Shown here one piece after another: positions 28,311 through 37,660 of a stretch of 64,000 nucleotides of DNA. The stretch's first letter is position 1. Every line of letters starts with the position of its first letter. The stretch comes from Mangrovicoccus algicola (GTDB taxonomy: Bacteria; Pseudomonadota; Alphaproteobacteria; Rhodobacterales; Rhodobacteraceae). The stretch lies in contig NZ_JACVXA010000001.1 of NCBI RefSeq assembly GCF_014903745.1, positions 100,710-164,709 of the forward strand, given 5' to 3'. Under the pieces are notes generated by a model, which was given only the letters and a program-made list of their open reading frames with translations, ran no database searches and was not told the origin of the DNA. The translations under genes were made by a program, and so were the position numbers.

Positions 28311-28660
28311 GGGCAGGCCCCAACTGTGATTACGGGTCATTGCGGAAACGCACCGGACGGCCCCGGCCATGCCGAGGGCTCCGCTGCAGTGCGGCAAGGC
28401 TAGGGCATCACGATCCGGCCGTTAGCGCAATCGCCATTCCTGCAAGGGCGCCCTTCGCAGAATGCATGACGCCGCCCGCGCAGCCTCCCGTCCGCCGCGC
28501 GAACCACTCCCGCGATCCGTCGCCCCGCACGCAAGGGCCGCAAGGCAAAACCCGCCCTGCCGCAGAAGATCAGCCCGCAGCATCGCATTCGGCCCTGGCT
28601 GGACATGACCGTTCATTTGCATCGAATTGGTAAATTTCGCGAACGCCCCTTGCGGTAGCG
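28311..28660. other. intergenic region between the MFS gene and tRNA-Phe
   Basis: 350 bp without a gene I can support. It should contain the MFS promoter. Short frames on both strands are open but have no ribosome binding site or family resemblance. No repeat or hairpin of note. Confidence 0.5.
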
Positions 28661-28735
28661 TGGTGCCCGGGGGCGGAATCGAACCACCGACACGAGGATT
28701 TTCAATCCACTGCTCTACCCCTGAGCTACCCGGGC
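28661..28735 (-). tRNA. tRNA-Phe (GAA)
   Basis: Read on the minus strand: acceptor GCCCGGG/CCCGGGC, discriminator A, encoded CCA. D-arm GCTCAGGGGTAGAGC. The anticodon loop TTGAAAA gives GAA. T-loop TTCGATT is closed by GGTGG/CCGCC-type pairing. The anticodon stem GTGGA/TCCTC has one T-T mismatch at 28-42. It lies 85 nt downstream of yacG on the same strand and may be read from that operon. Confidence 0.97.
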
Positions 28736-28820
28736 ACGGGCGGAGCGGCTGGTTCACCGCTCGGGTTGCGGCGTTCTAGGCAAGGCGGCCGGGACTGTCC
28801 ATAGCGAAAATCGAAAAACT

Positions 28821-28988
28821 TCAGTGACGCGGCGGCAAGTCGGGCAGGTCCTCGCCGGACGGCTCCTCCTCGGCCGGGATGGCATAGGAGCCGTTCAGCC
28901 AGCGCGCCAGGTCGACATCCGCGCAGCGCCGGGAGCAGAAGGGACGATAGCGCGGATCCCCGCGCCTTTCGCAAACCGGGCAGCTCAT
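28821..28988 (-). CDS. yacG: zinc-binding protein YacG (DNA gyrase inhibitor)
   Basis: 55 residues. CPVCERRGDPRYRPFCSRRCADVDLARWLNG is the YacG zinc finger, with four Cys in CxxC...CxxxC order, followed by an acidic, Pro-rich tail. In E. coli YacG binds GyrB and inhibits gyrase. The ATG overlaps the rng stop by four bases (ATGA), showing translational coupling in the infA-maf-rng-yacG series, an arrangement common in alphaproteobacteria. Confidence 0.9.
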   Translation of the reverse strand: MSCPVCERRGDPRYRPFCSRRCADVDLARWLNGSYAIPAEEEPSGEDLPDLPPRH

Positions 28989-30016
28989 GCGCGGATCTCG
29001 TGCAGCGGCAGGCGCTCGCGCTTGCGCTGCAGTTCCGCATGGCCCAGGGGCGTCCAGCCGACGAAGCTGGTCTCCACCGGATCCTCGCGCAGCGCGGCCT
29101 TCAGCACCTGTTCCCAGGTGGTGCGGTCCTTCTTCGGCATCGGGGCGAGGTCCAGCACGATCTGCCCCGACAGGCCCTTGAGCCGCAAGAGCCGCGGCAG
29201 CGCGCGGGCGGCGGCGATATTCGCCTTCAGCCCGGCCGCGGGCGAGGTGTCTGCCCCGGTATTGACATCGACCGCCACCAGGGCGCGGGTCGGTTCGACA
29301 AAGACCGAACCGCCGCCGTCCAGGGCGGTCTGCGGATCCAGCAGCGCGTCGATCATCTCGGCGACGCCGAAATGCGCGAAATCGGCCTCGTCCTTCAGGA
29401 CCTCGTCGGGCTCCGGCCAGTCGCGCCAGGCCAGGTCGGCAGGGGCAGGCCCCTCGACCAGGAGCTCGGGCTCGCCCTGCGCATCGGCGCAGACCTGTGC
29501 CGCCAGCTCGGCCATGGCGGCCAGGTCGTCGGCCAGCTCCTCCGCCCCCGCCTCGCCCGCGACGGAGCGCAGGATGGCACCGTGACCGGGATCGAGCGCG
29601 ATGCCATGGGCGATGGCGGCGATCTTCTCGCGCAGATCCTCGTCGCGGATCCGGCGCGAGATGTTCACCCCCGGCGCATCCGGCGTGACGATGGCATAGC
29701 GGCTCTTGAACAGCAGGCGGGGCGTCACCGGGACGGCCTTGCCCGGCTCGGCATAGCCGGTCACCTGCACCAGCATCCGGTCGCCCGGCGCCAGTCCGCG
29801 ACCCTGCCGGAAATAGCCCTTCTGCCCGCCGCCCAGGCTGAGGATGACCCCGCCCTGTCCCTTCAGCGGACGCTCGACCTTCGCGCGATAGATCGCGCCG
29901 ATGGCCGGGCGGTCGTCTTCCGGTGCGACAAGAAGGTCCTCGATCACGCCGCCTTCGAGAAGCACCGCCGTCTCGCGGCCGCGCCATTCGCCCAGAAGAA
30001 CCTGATATCCGTTCAT
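28985..30016 (-). CDS. rng: ribonuclease E/G family protein (short form)
   Basis: 343 residues against 489 for E. coli RNase G. It begins with the S1-like stretch [30 protein letters not shown]. The catalytic aspartates are visible in [12 protein letters not shown] and [14 protein letters not shown]. The C-terminal zinc-link (CPxC) and small domain of long RNase E/G are absent, so quaternary structure may differ; this short form is usual next to yacG in Rhodobacterales. It is expected to cleave A/U-rich single-stranded RNA. Start at 30016 overlaps the maf stop (ATGA). Confidence 0.9.
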   Translation of the reverse strand: MNGYQVLLGEWRGRETAVLLEGGVIEDLLVAPEDDRPAIGAIYRAKVERPLKGQGGVILSLGGGQKGYFRQGRGLAPGDRMLVQVTGYAEPGKAVPVTPRLLFKSRYAIVTPDAPGVNISRRIRDEDLREKIAAIAHGIALDPGHGAILRSVAGEAGAEELADDLAAMAELAAQVCADAQGEPELLVEGPAPADLAWRDWPEPDEVLKDEADFAHFGVAEMIDALLDPQTALDGGGSVFVEPTRALVAVDVNTGADTSPAAGLKANIAAARALPRLLRLKGLSGQIVLDLAPMPKKDRTTWEQVLKAALREDPVETSFVGWTPLGHAELQRKRERLPLHEIRA

Positions 30017-30591
30017 GCGGACCCTCCCGTCACAGGATAACCGAAACTGGCCAGAAGCGCCGAGGTCTCGGCCAGGGGCAGGCCGACGATACCGGTGAAG
30101 GACCCCTCGATCCAGGCGACGAAGGCCGCGGCGCGACCCTGGATGGCATAGCCCCCCGCCTTGCCCTGCCACTCGCCGCTGTCGATATAGGCGTCGATCT
30201 CGGCTTCCGACAGGCGCTTCATGCGGATCTGGCTCTGCACCACGCGGTCGCGGGTCACGCCGTCGCGGCCAAGCGCCACCGCGGTGAAGGCCCGGTGCCT
30301 GCGCCCCGACAGGAGCCGCAGGAAGGCCCTTGCCTCGGCCGCATCGGCGGGCTTGCCGAGGATGCGCCGGCCTACCGCGACGGTCGTGTCGGCACACAGC
30401 ACCAGATCGCCCGCAGCGGCGGGGATGGCGGCCAGCTTCTCGGTCACGATCCGATGGCAATAGACCCGCGGCAGTTCGCCTGCGCGCGGGTCCTCGTCGA
30501 TTTCGGGGGGAAGGATCGCATCCGGCACGATGCCGATCTGCGACAGCAGTTCACGCCGCCGCGGCGACCCCGATCCCAGGATCAGTCGCAA
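30013..30591 (-). CDS. maf: Maf-like nucleoside triphosphate pyrophosphatase
   Basis: 192 residues. [18 protein letters not shown] is the Maf substrate-binding start, [19 protein letters not shown] has the catalytic Asp/Thr region, and [20 protein letters not shown] the C-terminal signature. It hydrolyses non-canonical or modified nucleotides. The start appears to be TTG at 30589-30591, 8 nt after the infA stop with AAGG before it; no in-frame ATG or GTG gives the conserved first strand. The stop overlaps rng by four bases. Confidence 0.9.
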   Translation of the reverse strand: MRLILGSGSPRRRELLSQIGIVPDAILPPEIDEDPRAGELPRVYCHRIVTEKLAAIPAAAGDLVLCADTTVAVGRRILGKPADAAEARAFLRLLSGRRHRAFTAVALGRDGVTRDRVVQSQIRMKRLSEAEIDAYIDSGEWQGKAGGYAIQGRAAAFVAWIEGSFTGIVGLPLAETSALLASFGYPVTGGSA

Positions 30592-30599
30592 GCCTGACC

Positions 30600-30818
30600 T
30601 TACTTGAAGCGGTAGTTGATCCGACCCTTGGTCAGATCATAGGGGGTCATCTCGACCTGAACTTTGTCGCCGGCAAGAACACGAATCCGGTTCTTGCGCA
30701 TCTTTCCTGCCGTATGCGCGATGATCTCATGGCCGTTTTCCAGCTCGACCCTGAACGTCGCATTCGGCAGGAGTTCCTTCACGACACCAGGAAATTCGAG
30801 CATTTCTTCCTTGGCCAT
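30600..30818 (-). CDS. infA: translation initiation factor IF-1
   Basis: 72 residues, the exact normal length. [57 protein letters not shown] S1/OB-fold with the conserved GKMRKNRIR. It binds the ribosomal A site during initiation. Start at 30818 (MAKEEM) with GGAGTGACC before it; the longer frame upstream lacks support. First gene of infA-maf-rng-yacG. Confidence 0.98.
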   Translation of the reverse strand: MAKEEMLEFPGVVKELLPNATFRVELENGHEIIAHTAGKMRKNRIRVLAGDKVQVEMTPYDLTKGRINYRFK

Positions 30819-30845
30819 GGTCACTCCATGATTGATTTCATACAA

Positions 30846-30867
30846 ATTCCGGCACTGAGTCCGGAAT
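30846..30867. repeat. inverted repeat in the infA leader
   Basis: ATTCCGG (30846-30852) and CCGGAAT (30861-30867), 7-bp perfect arms, 8-nt loop, followed on the minus strand by TTTG. It lies 28 bp upstream of the infA ATG and 105 nt beyond the nitrilase stop. It could end the nitrilase transcript or act in the infA leader. Confidence 0.35.
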
Positions 30868-30972
30868 CAGCGTGTAGATGCGCCGAAACCCCGTGCAAAT
30901 CAAGGGCACGAATCGCCGGGGAGGCGAATGTTACCGGGAAACACCTGAGAAATCCGCAATTCCCCCCGCGAC

Positions 30973-31842
30973 CTAGAGGCTCACGCGCCGGCGCGCCACC
31001 TCGTAGGCCCCGTCCGTCCAGTCGGCGCGAAGCCGCGCCTCGCCGTCGCTGCGCCGCGCGCGCAGCAGATCCAGCGGCGCATCGGCGATCACCCAGCCCG
31101 GACGATCCGTCTCGCCACGGGCCAGAACGCCATCCGCGGGCAGCCCGCGATCCGGCGGGGTGTAGATGCCGGCGCAGCCGGTGCTGACATCGATCAGCGG
31201 GCAGCGCGTGCGCCCCAGCAGCGTCGCATGGACGGTGACGCACTGGCCCTCCAGCGCGCGGGCCTGCGCGGCAATGCGCAGCCGCCCCTGGCCGGAAGGC
31301 GCATCGGTGCAGGACGGGATCAGCAGGATGTCGCAATCCAGCGCCCGCGCCAGCAGGGGAAATTCGCTGTCATAGCAGATGACGATGCCGATCCGCCCCA
31401 GCGGCGTGTCGAAGGCGGCCAGCGCGTCGCCGGGGCAAAGCGCGGTATTCTCCCGCTCCCACGGCGTCAGCATCCGCTTGTCGACCGGCGCCATGGTGCC
31501 GTCGGGGAGGCAGAACCAGGCACGGTTCAGAAGCCGCCCCTCCACCCGCTCGGGCGCCGAGCCCGTCACCACGGCAATGCCATGCGCCTGCGCAAGCCCG
31601 GCCAGGTGATCGCGATAGGCCCCGGCGCGCGCCGCCGCGACCTCCAGCCAGTCCTCGGGATCGGCATCGCCGATCAGCGCCGGTTCCATCCCGGCATATT
31701 CGGGGAAGACCGCGATCTGGGCGCCCTGCCCGGCCGCCTCTCGGACCCAGGCCGCCAGCTTCGCCTCCAGCGCCGCCGCATCGGGCAGGGCCTCGACCGG
31801 ATAGGCGGCCGCCGCCAGCCGGATCACAGCTGTTTCAGCCAT
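30973..31842 (-). CDS. carbon-nitrogen hydrolase (nitrilase superfamily)
   Basis: 289 residues. The Glu-Lys-Cys triad is visible: AVFPEYAGME (Glu), PVDKRMLTPWE (Lys) and IGIVICYDSEFP (Cys). It hydrolyses an amide or nitrile bond; the branch (amidase, omega-amidase or nitrilase) cannot be set from motifs alone. Its start lies inside the 3' end of the GNAT gene (19-bp overlap), so the two are co-translated. This slot between UPF0262 and infA holds a low-molecular-weight phosphatase gene in many alphaproteobacteria. Confidence 0.87.
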   Translation of the reverse strand: MAETAVIRLAAAAYPVEALPDAAALEAKLAAWVREAAGQGAQIAVFPEYAGMEPALIGDADPEDWLEVAAARAGAYRDHLAGLAQAHGIAVVTGSAPERVEGRLLNRAWFCLPDGTMAPVDKRMLTPWERENTALCPGDALAAFDTPLGRIGIVICYDSEFPLLARALDCDILLIPSCTDAPSGQGRLRIAAQARALEGQCVTVHATLLGRTRCPLIDVSTGCAGIYTPPDRGLPADGVLARGETDRPGWVIADAPLDLLRARRSDGEARLRADWTDGAYEVARRRVSL

Positions 31843-32411
31843 ATCTGAAGCTCCTTCACGCTTTCCTCCGCCTCGCCCAGATCCGTCCAGGAAAACCGCT
31901 CCACCGCGCCGCCCAGGGGCGCATAGCCGCGCTTGCGCCAGAACGGGTCCAGCGGCCGGTAATCCGGCGGGCGCATGGGATGGGCCTGCGGACGGATCAC
32001 CGCCGCGAAACAGGACCAGCGATAGCCCGCGCGGCGGGCATGGGATTCGCGATGGTCGAAGAACATGTGGCCGATCCCCCGCCCGCGATACTCCGGCAGC
32101 AGAACGCTTTCGGCGCAGTAGAACACCTGCTCCTGCGGCGGTGCGCCTGCGGGCCAGTCGCCGCCCGGGGCGGCCGCGTGATGGGCCGATAGCGGCATGC
32201 CCGTCGCCGCCCCCACCAGGCGGTCGCCATCCCAGGCCCCGGCGAGGATCGCATCGGGCGTGTCGGCATAGCCTGCCAGATAGCCGCGTTCATAGGCCCG
32301 GTCGCCGTCATAGAGATAGGGCCAGGCGCGGAACACCTCGATGCGCAGCGCGGCCAGCCCGTCCAGCGCCCCGGCCAGGGCCGCCCCGGTCAGCGGGCGC
32401 AGCGCGATCAC
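31824..32411 (-). CDS. GNAT family N-acetyltransferase
   Basis: 195 residues. AESVLLPEYRGRGIGHMFFDHRESHARR has the acetyl-CoA pyrophosphate loop (RGRGIG). The N-terminal half includes IEVFRAWPYLYDGDRAYERGYLAGY, typical of this alphaproteobacterial subgroup. Substrate unknown. It overlaps UPF0262 by 4 bp and the nitrilase by 19 bp, so it sits in the murA-to-nitrilase run of genes. Confidence 0.85.
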   Translation of the reverse strand: MIALRPLTGAALAGALDGLAALRIEVFRAWPYLYDGDRAYERGYLAGYADTPDAILAGAWDGDRLVGAATGMPLSAHHAAAPGGDWPAGAPPQEQVFYCAESVLLPEYRGRGIGHMFFDHRESHARRAGYRWSCFAAVIRPQAHPMRPPDYRPLDPFWRKRGYAPLGGAVERFSWTDLGEAEESVKELQIWLKQL

Positions 32412-32893
32412 GGCCGGTCCTCGGACAGCAGAACGCAGACCAGGGTGAACAGCCGCCGTGCGGTTTCCGCGTCGACCGCCGCCTTGCCCGCCAGCCCCTC
32501 GACCAGCGCCCGGGCGCCTTCGCGATGGATGGCCCGGCGGGCATCGTCCAGCGCCTCGATCTCGCTGGCCCGCGCGGTCTTGACCGCCTCGTAATAGCCC
32601 GCGCAGATCTCGCCGTAATCTTTCACGACCTGGCGCAGCGGGCCCAGCGACAGGTCGAACCGGCCCGCCCGGACGCCGTCCGCGACGCCGTCCGCGACGG
32701 TCAGATCGAAGCTGACCCGCGAACCGCTGCGCCCCAGAACCAGACGGTAGGGACCGGGCGGGCCGTCAGGCAGGGCAAAGCTGTTCTCCTCGAGCAGGTC
32801 GAAGACCGCCACCTGCTGTTCCTGCAGCATCTGCGGCGAGGGGCTGCCTGCCTCGCCCGGATCCAGGTCGATATGCGACAGCCGGTCGGTCAT
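32408..32893 (-). CDS. UPF0262 family protein
   Basis: 161 residues. LSHIDLDPGEAGSPSPQMLQEQQVAVFDLLEENSF, the PYRLVLGRSGSRVSFDLT core and LRQVVKDYGEICAGYYEAVKTA are the UPF0262 signature. The family is restricted to alphaproteobacteria and almost always follows hisD; no function is established. Start at 32893 overlaps the hisD stop (ATGA). Confidence 0.92.
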   Translation of the reverse strand: MTDRLSHIDLDPGEAGSPSPQMLQEQQVAVFDLLEENSFALPDGPPGPYRLVLGRSGSRVSFDLTVADGVADGVRAGRFDLSLGPLRQVVKDYGEICAGYYEAVKTARASEIEALDDARRAIHREGARALVEGLAGKAAVDAETARRLFTLVCVLLSEDRP

Positions 32894-34200
32894 GCCCCGC
32901 CCCGGTTCAGCCGGTCCAGCCTTGCGCGCACCGACAGGCCATGGGCCTCCAGGCTTTCGGACATGGCCAGGGTCTCGGCCGCCGGACCGATCGCCGCCAG
33001 CGCGCCGGGGCTCATCCGGGCCAGGGTCGTGCGCTTGAGGAAATCCATCACCGACAGCCCCGAGGAGAACCGCGCAGAGCGCGCGGTGGGCAGGACGTGG
33101 TTGGGCCCGCCGGCATAGTCGCCGATCGCCTCGGGCGTCCAGGCGCCCAGGAAGATCGCGCCGGCATGGCGGATCCTGGCAGACAGCGCCTCCGGATCGG
33201 CCACGCACAGTTCCAGGTGCTCGGGCGCGATCCGGTCCGAAAGGGCGGCGGCCTCGCCGAGGTCGCGCACCGTGATGACCGCGCCGAAATCGCGCCAGCT
33301 GGCCGCCGCGATGGCGCGCCGCTCCAGCGTGTCCAGCCGCGTCTCGACCGCCGCCGCGACGGCCCGGCCGAATTCCGCGTCATCGGTGATCAGGATCGAC
33401 TGGGCGCTTTCGTCATGCTCGGCCTGGCTCAGCAGGTCGATGGCCAGCCAGTCGGGGTCGTTGTCGCGATCGGCGATCACCAGGATCTCGGAGGGTCCGG
33501 CGATCATGTCGATGCCGACCTTGCCGAAGACCCGCCGCTTGGCCGCCGCGACGAAGGCATTGCCCGGCCCGGTGATCTTGTCCACCGCCCCGATCGTTTC
33601 GGTGCCATAGGCCATGGCCGCCACCGCCTGCGCGCCGCCGATGCGATAGACCGTATCCACCCCAGAAAGACGCGCGGCCAGAAGGACCAGCGGATTGACC
33701 TGCCCGCCGGGGGTCGGCGCGCAGATCGCCAGCCGCTCCACCCCCGCGACGGCGGCCGGGATCGCGTTCATCAGCACCGAGGAGGGATAGCTGGCCAGAC
33801 CGCCGGGCACATACAGCCCCGCCGCCTCCACCGGCGTCCAGCGCCAGCCGAGTTCCGCCCCCGACGCGTCGGTCCAGCGTGCATCCGCGGGCATCTGCCT
33901 CTCGTGATAGGCCCGGATGCGCGCCGCCGCCAGTTCCAGCGCCTCGCGCTCGGCGGCGGGCACGGCGGCGCAGGCGGCGTCGATCTCGGCGGCGGAAAAT
34001 GCCAGCCTGTCCGGGCTCAGGTCGAGGCGGTCGAATTTCGCCGTCAGCTCGATCACCGCCGCATCGCCGCGGGCGCGCACATCTGCGATGATCCCGGCGA
34101 CGATCGCGTCCACATCGGGACTGTCCTCGCGCTTGGCCGACAGAAGCGCGGAAAACGCCGCCTCGAAATCCGGGTTTTCGGTGGACAGGAACTGTACCAT
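32890..34200 (-). CDS. hisD: histidinol dehydrogenase
   Basis: 436 residues, normal length. It performs the last two steps of histidine synthesis, histidinol to histidine with two NAD+. GPGNAFVAAAKRRVFGKVGIDMIAGPSEI, LLSQAEHDESAQSILIT (zinc-binding Gln/His) and IAPEHLELCV (catalytic Glu-His) are all present. GGPNHVLPT near the C-terminus completes the pattern. It lies in the alphaproteobacterial murA-DUF2948-hisD-UPF0262 order, away from other his genes; hisC is 23 kb away. Confidence 0.97.
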   Translation of the reverse strand: MVQFLSTENPDFEAAFSALLSAKREDSPDVDAIVAGIIADVRARGDAAVIELTAKFDRLDLSPDRLAFSAAEIDAACAAVPAAEREALELAAARIRAYHERQMPADARWTDASGAELGWRWTPVEAAGLYVPGGLASYPSSVLMNAIPAAVAGVERLAICAPTPGGQVNPLVLLAARLSGVDTVYRIGGAQAVAAMAYGTETIGAVDKITGPGNAFVAAAKRRVFGKVGIDMIAGPSEILVIADRDNDPDWLAIDLLSQAEHDESAQSILITDDAEFGRAVAAAVETRLDTLERRAIAAASWRDFGAVITVRDLGEAAALSDRIAPEHLELCVADPEALSARIRHAGAIFLGAWTPEAIGDYAGGPNHVLPTARSARFSSGLSVMDFLKRTTLARMSPGALAAIGPAAETLAMSESLEAHGLSVRARLDRLNRGGA

Positions 34201-34299
34201 GGCGCCCTCGCTTGGCGTTTTTTCTATCCGCCCCGGCTGCAGGCCACAAGTCCGGGGCGCCTCGTCCTTTCGGAGCAGGCCGGATCGTGCCCGGCCGGA

Positions 34300-34776
34300 T
34301 CAGTCGGGATGATGCGGCACGCGCCCCGAGGGCGCGACATAGGGACGGGTGACGTCCGACAGCGTCGCATCGAGGCACTCGACCTCGAGCCGCAGCGCCC
34401 CGTCCCCGGCAAAGGACAGGATCACGGCGCCCTGCCCGTCCTCGCCCGGCTCGAAGCCGATCCCCAGAAGCGACAGGATCAGCTCCGGATCCCGGCGGTC
34501 GAGACCCTGGCTGGACACCCGGCGCACATCGCCCAGGCTCAGGACGCTCTGCACCCGCTCCACCGGGCGCCCGGCACGCTCGGCGGCGGCGCGATCCTCC
34601 CAGCGGAACCGGTTCAGCAGCAGCGAGAACCGCCGCGCCTTCGGCTCCCAGGTCATTTCCGCCGCCGGCAGGACCGCATCCTGCACCAGCGCCGAGATCA
34701 CCTGCAGGTCGTCGGCATCGGCCGCGATCAGGCGCAGCGGCTGTTCGGCCCCGTCCTCGAAACGTGCATCGCTCAT
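34300..34776 (-). CDS. DUF2948 family protein
   Basis: 158 residues. [31 protein letters not shown] is the conserved start of DUF2948, and [31 protein letters not shown] its end. Function unknown; the family is alphaproteobacterial and sits between murA and hisD. Its ATG overlaps the murA stop by four bases. Confidence 0.92.
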   Translation of the reverse strand: MSDARFEDGAEQPLRLIAADADDLQVISALVQDAVLPAAEMTWEPKARRFSLLLNRFRWEDRAAAERAGRPVERVQSVLSLGDVRRVSSQGLDRRDPELILSLLGIGFEPGEDGQGAVILSFAGDGALRLEVECLDATLSDVTRPYVAPSGRVPHHPD

Positions 34777-36038
34777 GCCGCCACCCGTTCGATCAGCGCC
34801 CCGCAGGCGCCCAGCTTCTCCTCGACCCGCTCATAGCCGCGATCCAGGTGATAGACCCGGCTGACCAAGGTCTCGCCCTCGGCGGCCAGAGCCGCGAGGA
34901 TCAGCGAAACGCTGGCGCGCAGGTCGGTCGCCATGACCGGCGCGCCCTTCAGCCGTTCGACCCCGGTGACGGTCGCGGTGTTGCCGTGCACGTCGATCCG
35001 GGCGCCCATGCGGATCAGTTCGGGCGCATGCATGAAGCGGTTCTCGAAGATCGTCTCCTCCAGCGTGCTCGCCCCCTCGGCCGTGCACATCAGCGCCATC
35101 ATCTGCGCCTGCAGGTCGGTGGGGAAGCCCGGGAAGACCTCGGTGCGCACATCGACGGCACGGATCCGCTCGGCCGCGCGCCGCACGCGGATGCCCTCGT
35201 TGGTCGGCGTCACCTCGACACCCGCCTCGTGGAGCTTCTCGACGAAGGAGCCCAGAAGCTCGATCGACCCGCCGACAAGTTCCACCTCGCCATGGGTGAT
35301 GACCGGGGCCAGCATGTAAGTGCCCATCTCGATGCGGTCGGCGACGACCCGGTGGGTCGTGCCGTGCAGCCGGTCCACCCCCTCGACGGTCAGGGTATCC
35401 GTCCCCTCGCCCTCGATATGCGCGCCCATGGCCCGCAGGCATTTCACCAGGTCGACGATCTCGGGCTCGCGCGCGGCGTTTTCCAGAACGGTGGTGCCGC
35501 GGGCCAGCGTGGCAGCCATCAGGATGTTCTCAGTCGCCCCCACGGAGGCGAAGGGCAGCCGGTGCCGGGCCCCCTTCAGCCCGCCGGGCGCCGAGGCGTG
35601 GACATAGCCGTCCTTCAGGTCCATCTGCGCCCCCAGCGCGGCCAGGCCCTCGAGGTGGAAATTCACCGGCCGCGCGCCGATGGCACAGCCGCCGGGCAGC
35701 GACACGACCGCATGGCCATGCCGCGCCAGCAGCGGCCCCAGCACGTGGAAGGAGGCGCGCATCTTGCGCACGATGTCGTAATCGGCGCGGTCGTTGGAAA
35801 TCTCGTGCGAGGAGGTGACGATCACCCGCCCCTCGTCCAGCGCGGCCACCTCGGTGCCCAGCGATTCGAGCAGCCGCGACATGGTCGCGATATCCGACAG
35901 CCGCGGCACGTTGGTCAGCGTCAGCGGTTCCTCGCTGAGCAGCGTCGCGGGCATCAGCCCGAGGCAGGCATTCTTTGCCCCGGCGATCGGAATGCGCCCC
36001 CGCAGCGGGCCGTTGCCCTTCACCAGAATGGAGTCCAT
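34773..36038 (-). CDS. murA: UDP-N-acetylglucosamine 1-carboxyvinyltransferase
   Basis: 421 residues. First committed step of peptidoglycan synthesis: it transfers enolpyruvate from PEP to UDP-GlcNAc. [15 protein letters not shown] holds the Lys22-Asn23 pair, [20 protein letters not shown] carries the catalytic Cys118 (the fosfomycin-sensitive form), and [16 protein letters not shown] has the conserved Asp. It follows the small basic protein gene by 3 nt and leads into DUF2948. Confidence 0.97.
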   Translation of the reverse strand: MDSILVKGNGPLRGRIPIAGAKNACLGLMPATLLSEEPLTLTNVPRLSDIATMSRLLESLGTEVAALDEGRVIVTSSHEISNDRADYDIVRKMRASFHVLGPLLARHGHAVVSLPGGCAIGARPVNFHLEGLAALGAQMDLKDGYVHASAPGGLKGARHRLPFASVGATENILMAATLARGTTVLENAAREPEIVDLVKCLRAMGAHIEGEGTDTLTVEGVDRLHGTTHRVVADRIEMGTYMLAPVITHGEVELVGGSIELLGSFVEKLHEAGVEVTPTNEGIRVRRAAERIRAVDVRTEVFPGFPTDLQAQMMALMCTAEGASTLEETIFENRFMHAPELIRMGARIDVHGNTATVTGVERLKGAPVMATDLRASVSLILAALAAEGETLVSRVYHLDRGYERVEEKLGACGALIERVAA

Positions 36039-36041
36039 CGC

Positions 36042-36185
36042 TCAGTCCTCGCTGTTGTCCGACGCCTCGCGCGCCCGCGTCTGCGCCTTGCGCCGCTGCA
36101 GGTTCGCCTTGAGAGCGGCCTTGAGCCGGTCCTCCCGCGTCGGGCGGTCGGACTTCTCGGTTTTGGGGTCGGTTTGCTTTGCCAT
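36042..36185 (-). CDS. small basic charged protein upstream of murA, 47 aa
   Basis: MAKQTDPKTEKSDRPTREDR followed by a Lys/Arg/Gln-rich helix (LKAALKANLQRRKAQTRAREA) and an acidic end. It stops 3 nt before the murA ATG, so it is translated just ahead of murA. A small highly charged frame in this place is common in Rhodobacterales; no function is known. GGGAGG-like purines lie upstream of the ATG at 36183-36185. Confidence 0.65.
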   Translation of the reverse strand: MAKQTDPKTEKSDRPTREDRLKAALKANLQRRKAQTRAREASDNSED

Positions 36186-36298
36186 GGGAGGCTCATAGAG
36201 GAGTTGCAAAAAACCGTCCAGATTGCGCTTGCATCCCTTCGCCGTTCTGCATAGAAGCCGCCCCACGCCACCCGGGCAGCCCCGGAACAGGCGACGGC

Positions 36299-36373
36299 GC
36301 CGCAGTAGCTCAGTGGTAGAGCGCACCCTTGGTAAGGGTGAGGTCGGGAGTTCAATCCTCCCCTGCGGCACCA
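36299..36373 (+). tRNA. tRNA-Thr (GGT)
   Basis: Acceptor GCCGCAG/CTGCGGC, discriminator A and encoded CCA. D-arm GCTCAGTGGTAGAGC, anticodon stem ACCCT/AGGGT with loop TGGTA giving GGT, T-arm GGGAG-TTCAATC-CTCCC. Transcribed divergently from murA. Confidence 0.97.
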
Positions 36374-36819
36374 GAAAACACCCATGACACGACCAGATCC
36401 GTGCACCCGTTCCCCGGCGTGACCTGCAGCATGCGTCACCTGGCGGGACCAGACGGGGCCGTTCCGGCAAGGATCCGGGCAGATCCCGCGCAGGCAGGGG
36501 CCAAGCCGGGCGTTTCGTGCCACAGGAACCCGGGCTGCGCTGGCGGGCATGACCCGGGCGGTCGGCGATGGATCATGCGCCCCTCGCACCAGCCGGGCGC
36601 GGCCGCGCAATGGCAACGCCTCCGCCCGGCCGCGTCGAGAGGCTGAACCGCGCCCCGGACCTCCATGCACCGGCATCGCGATGCCCGCCCGCAATGGCCC
36701 GGCCATGCGCAAACCCGTCGCGGCAGGGGATGATGGCACGGCCCTGCCGCCCAGGCGCCGCGACGCGCCCGACGCAACCGCCGGGAACGGCGGGCCGCCG
36801 CAGGTCGGGCATCCTGCCG
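36374..36819. other. intergenic region after tRNA-Thr
   Basis: 446 bp. Short open frames exist on both strands, but all are Arg/Pro/Ala-rich as expected of random high-GC DNA and none has a ribosome binding site or family match. No terminator, repeat or promoter stands out. Confidence 0.5.
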
Positions 36820-37659
36820 TCAGTCGTCCCCGAGACGGTTCAGCACGGCCGCCACGATCGCCTCCGGGCGGTCCTCTTGGACGAGGTGGCCGGCGCCGGG
36901 GACGGAAACCACGGGATGATCCGAGATCAGGGCGGCAAGCTCCGCCCCCTTCGCCCGAGGGATCCAGCGATCCTCCTCCCCCCACAGGACCGAGACGGGG
37001 CAATCCAGACGACCGTAAAGCGGCTGGATCTCGTCGGTGTACCGCTGGTCCATCTGCGCGATCTGGCGATAGAACCCGGATTGGCCGACCTGCCCGAGCC
37101 AGGGCGCGCAGTAGATCTCCAGCGCCTCCTCGGAGAGGGGGACATGCGCCGCGGTCTGCAGATAGGCCCGCAGCAGCGCGAGATGCATGTAATCCGGCAT
37201 CCCGCGAAACGCCGCTTCGTGCTGACGCACATGCCGGACGAAGGGCGACCCCCAGGGCGCAAGGGCAACGGCATCGAAGATCGTCAGGGACCTGTAGCGC
37301 AAGCCGTTCAGGTACCAGGCCCGCAGCGCCGTCGCGCCGCCGAAATCATGTGCCAGGATGTCGGGGCGCTCCAGCTCCCATTCCGCGAAGAGCGCGGCGA
37401 GAACCCGGTTCTGCATCGCCAGGGACACATCCTGCCCGTCGCGCATCTCCGACAGCCCGTATCCGGCCAGATCGTAATAGTAGACCGTCCTGCGATCGGC
37501 GATCAGCGGGACGATCCGGCGCCAGACCTGCGCGGAGAAGGGCGTGCCGTGAATCGCGACAAGCGGCGGGCCGCGTCCGGTCGCGCCCCAGCGGATGAGA
37601 TTGCCCTCGATAACGGCGGCATGGGGAAGGTCCAGCATGAGATGATTCCGCATTGTCAT
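36820..37659 (-). CDS. alpha/beta hydrolase with Asp nucleophile (dehalogenase/epoxide-hydrolase-like)
   Basis: 279 residues. LVAIHGTPFSAQVWRRIV has the oxyanion HG motif. The nucleophile elbow AHDFGGATALRAW has Asp, not Ser, as in haloalkane/haloacetate dehalogenases and epoxide hydrolases. VLWGEEDRWIP supplies the acid and VPGAGHLVQEDRPE the His. The true substrate is unknown. It is divergent from an ArsR-type regulator with only 16 bp between the starts, so that regulator probably controls it. Confidence 0.85.
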   Translation of the reverse strand: MTMRNHLMLDLPHAAVIEGNLIRWGATGRGPPLVAIHGTPFSAQVWRRIVPLIADRRTVYYYDLAGYGLSEMRDGQDVSLAMQNRVLAALFAEWELERPDILAHDFGGATALRAWYLNGLRYRSLTIFDAVALAPWGSPFVRHVRQHEAAFRGMPDYMHLALLRAYLQTAAHVPLSEEALEIYCAPWLGQVGQSGFYRQIAQMDQRYTDEIQPLYGRLDCPVSVLWGEEDRWIPRAKGAELAALISDHPVVSVPGAGHLVQEDRPEAIVAAVLNRLGDD

Positions 37660-37660
37660 T

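Noticed and set aside
36374..36819. Possible small genes after tRNA-Thr
   Set aside because: All frames are Arg/Pro-rich with no start signals; nothing distinguishes them from random high-GC frames.
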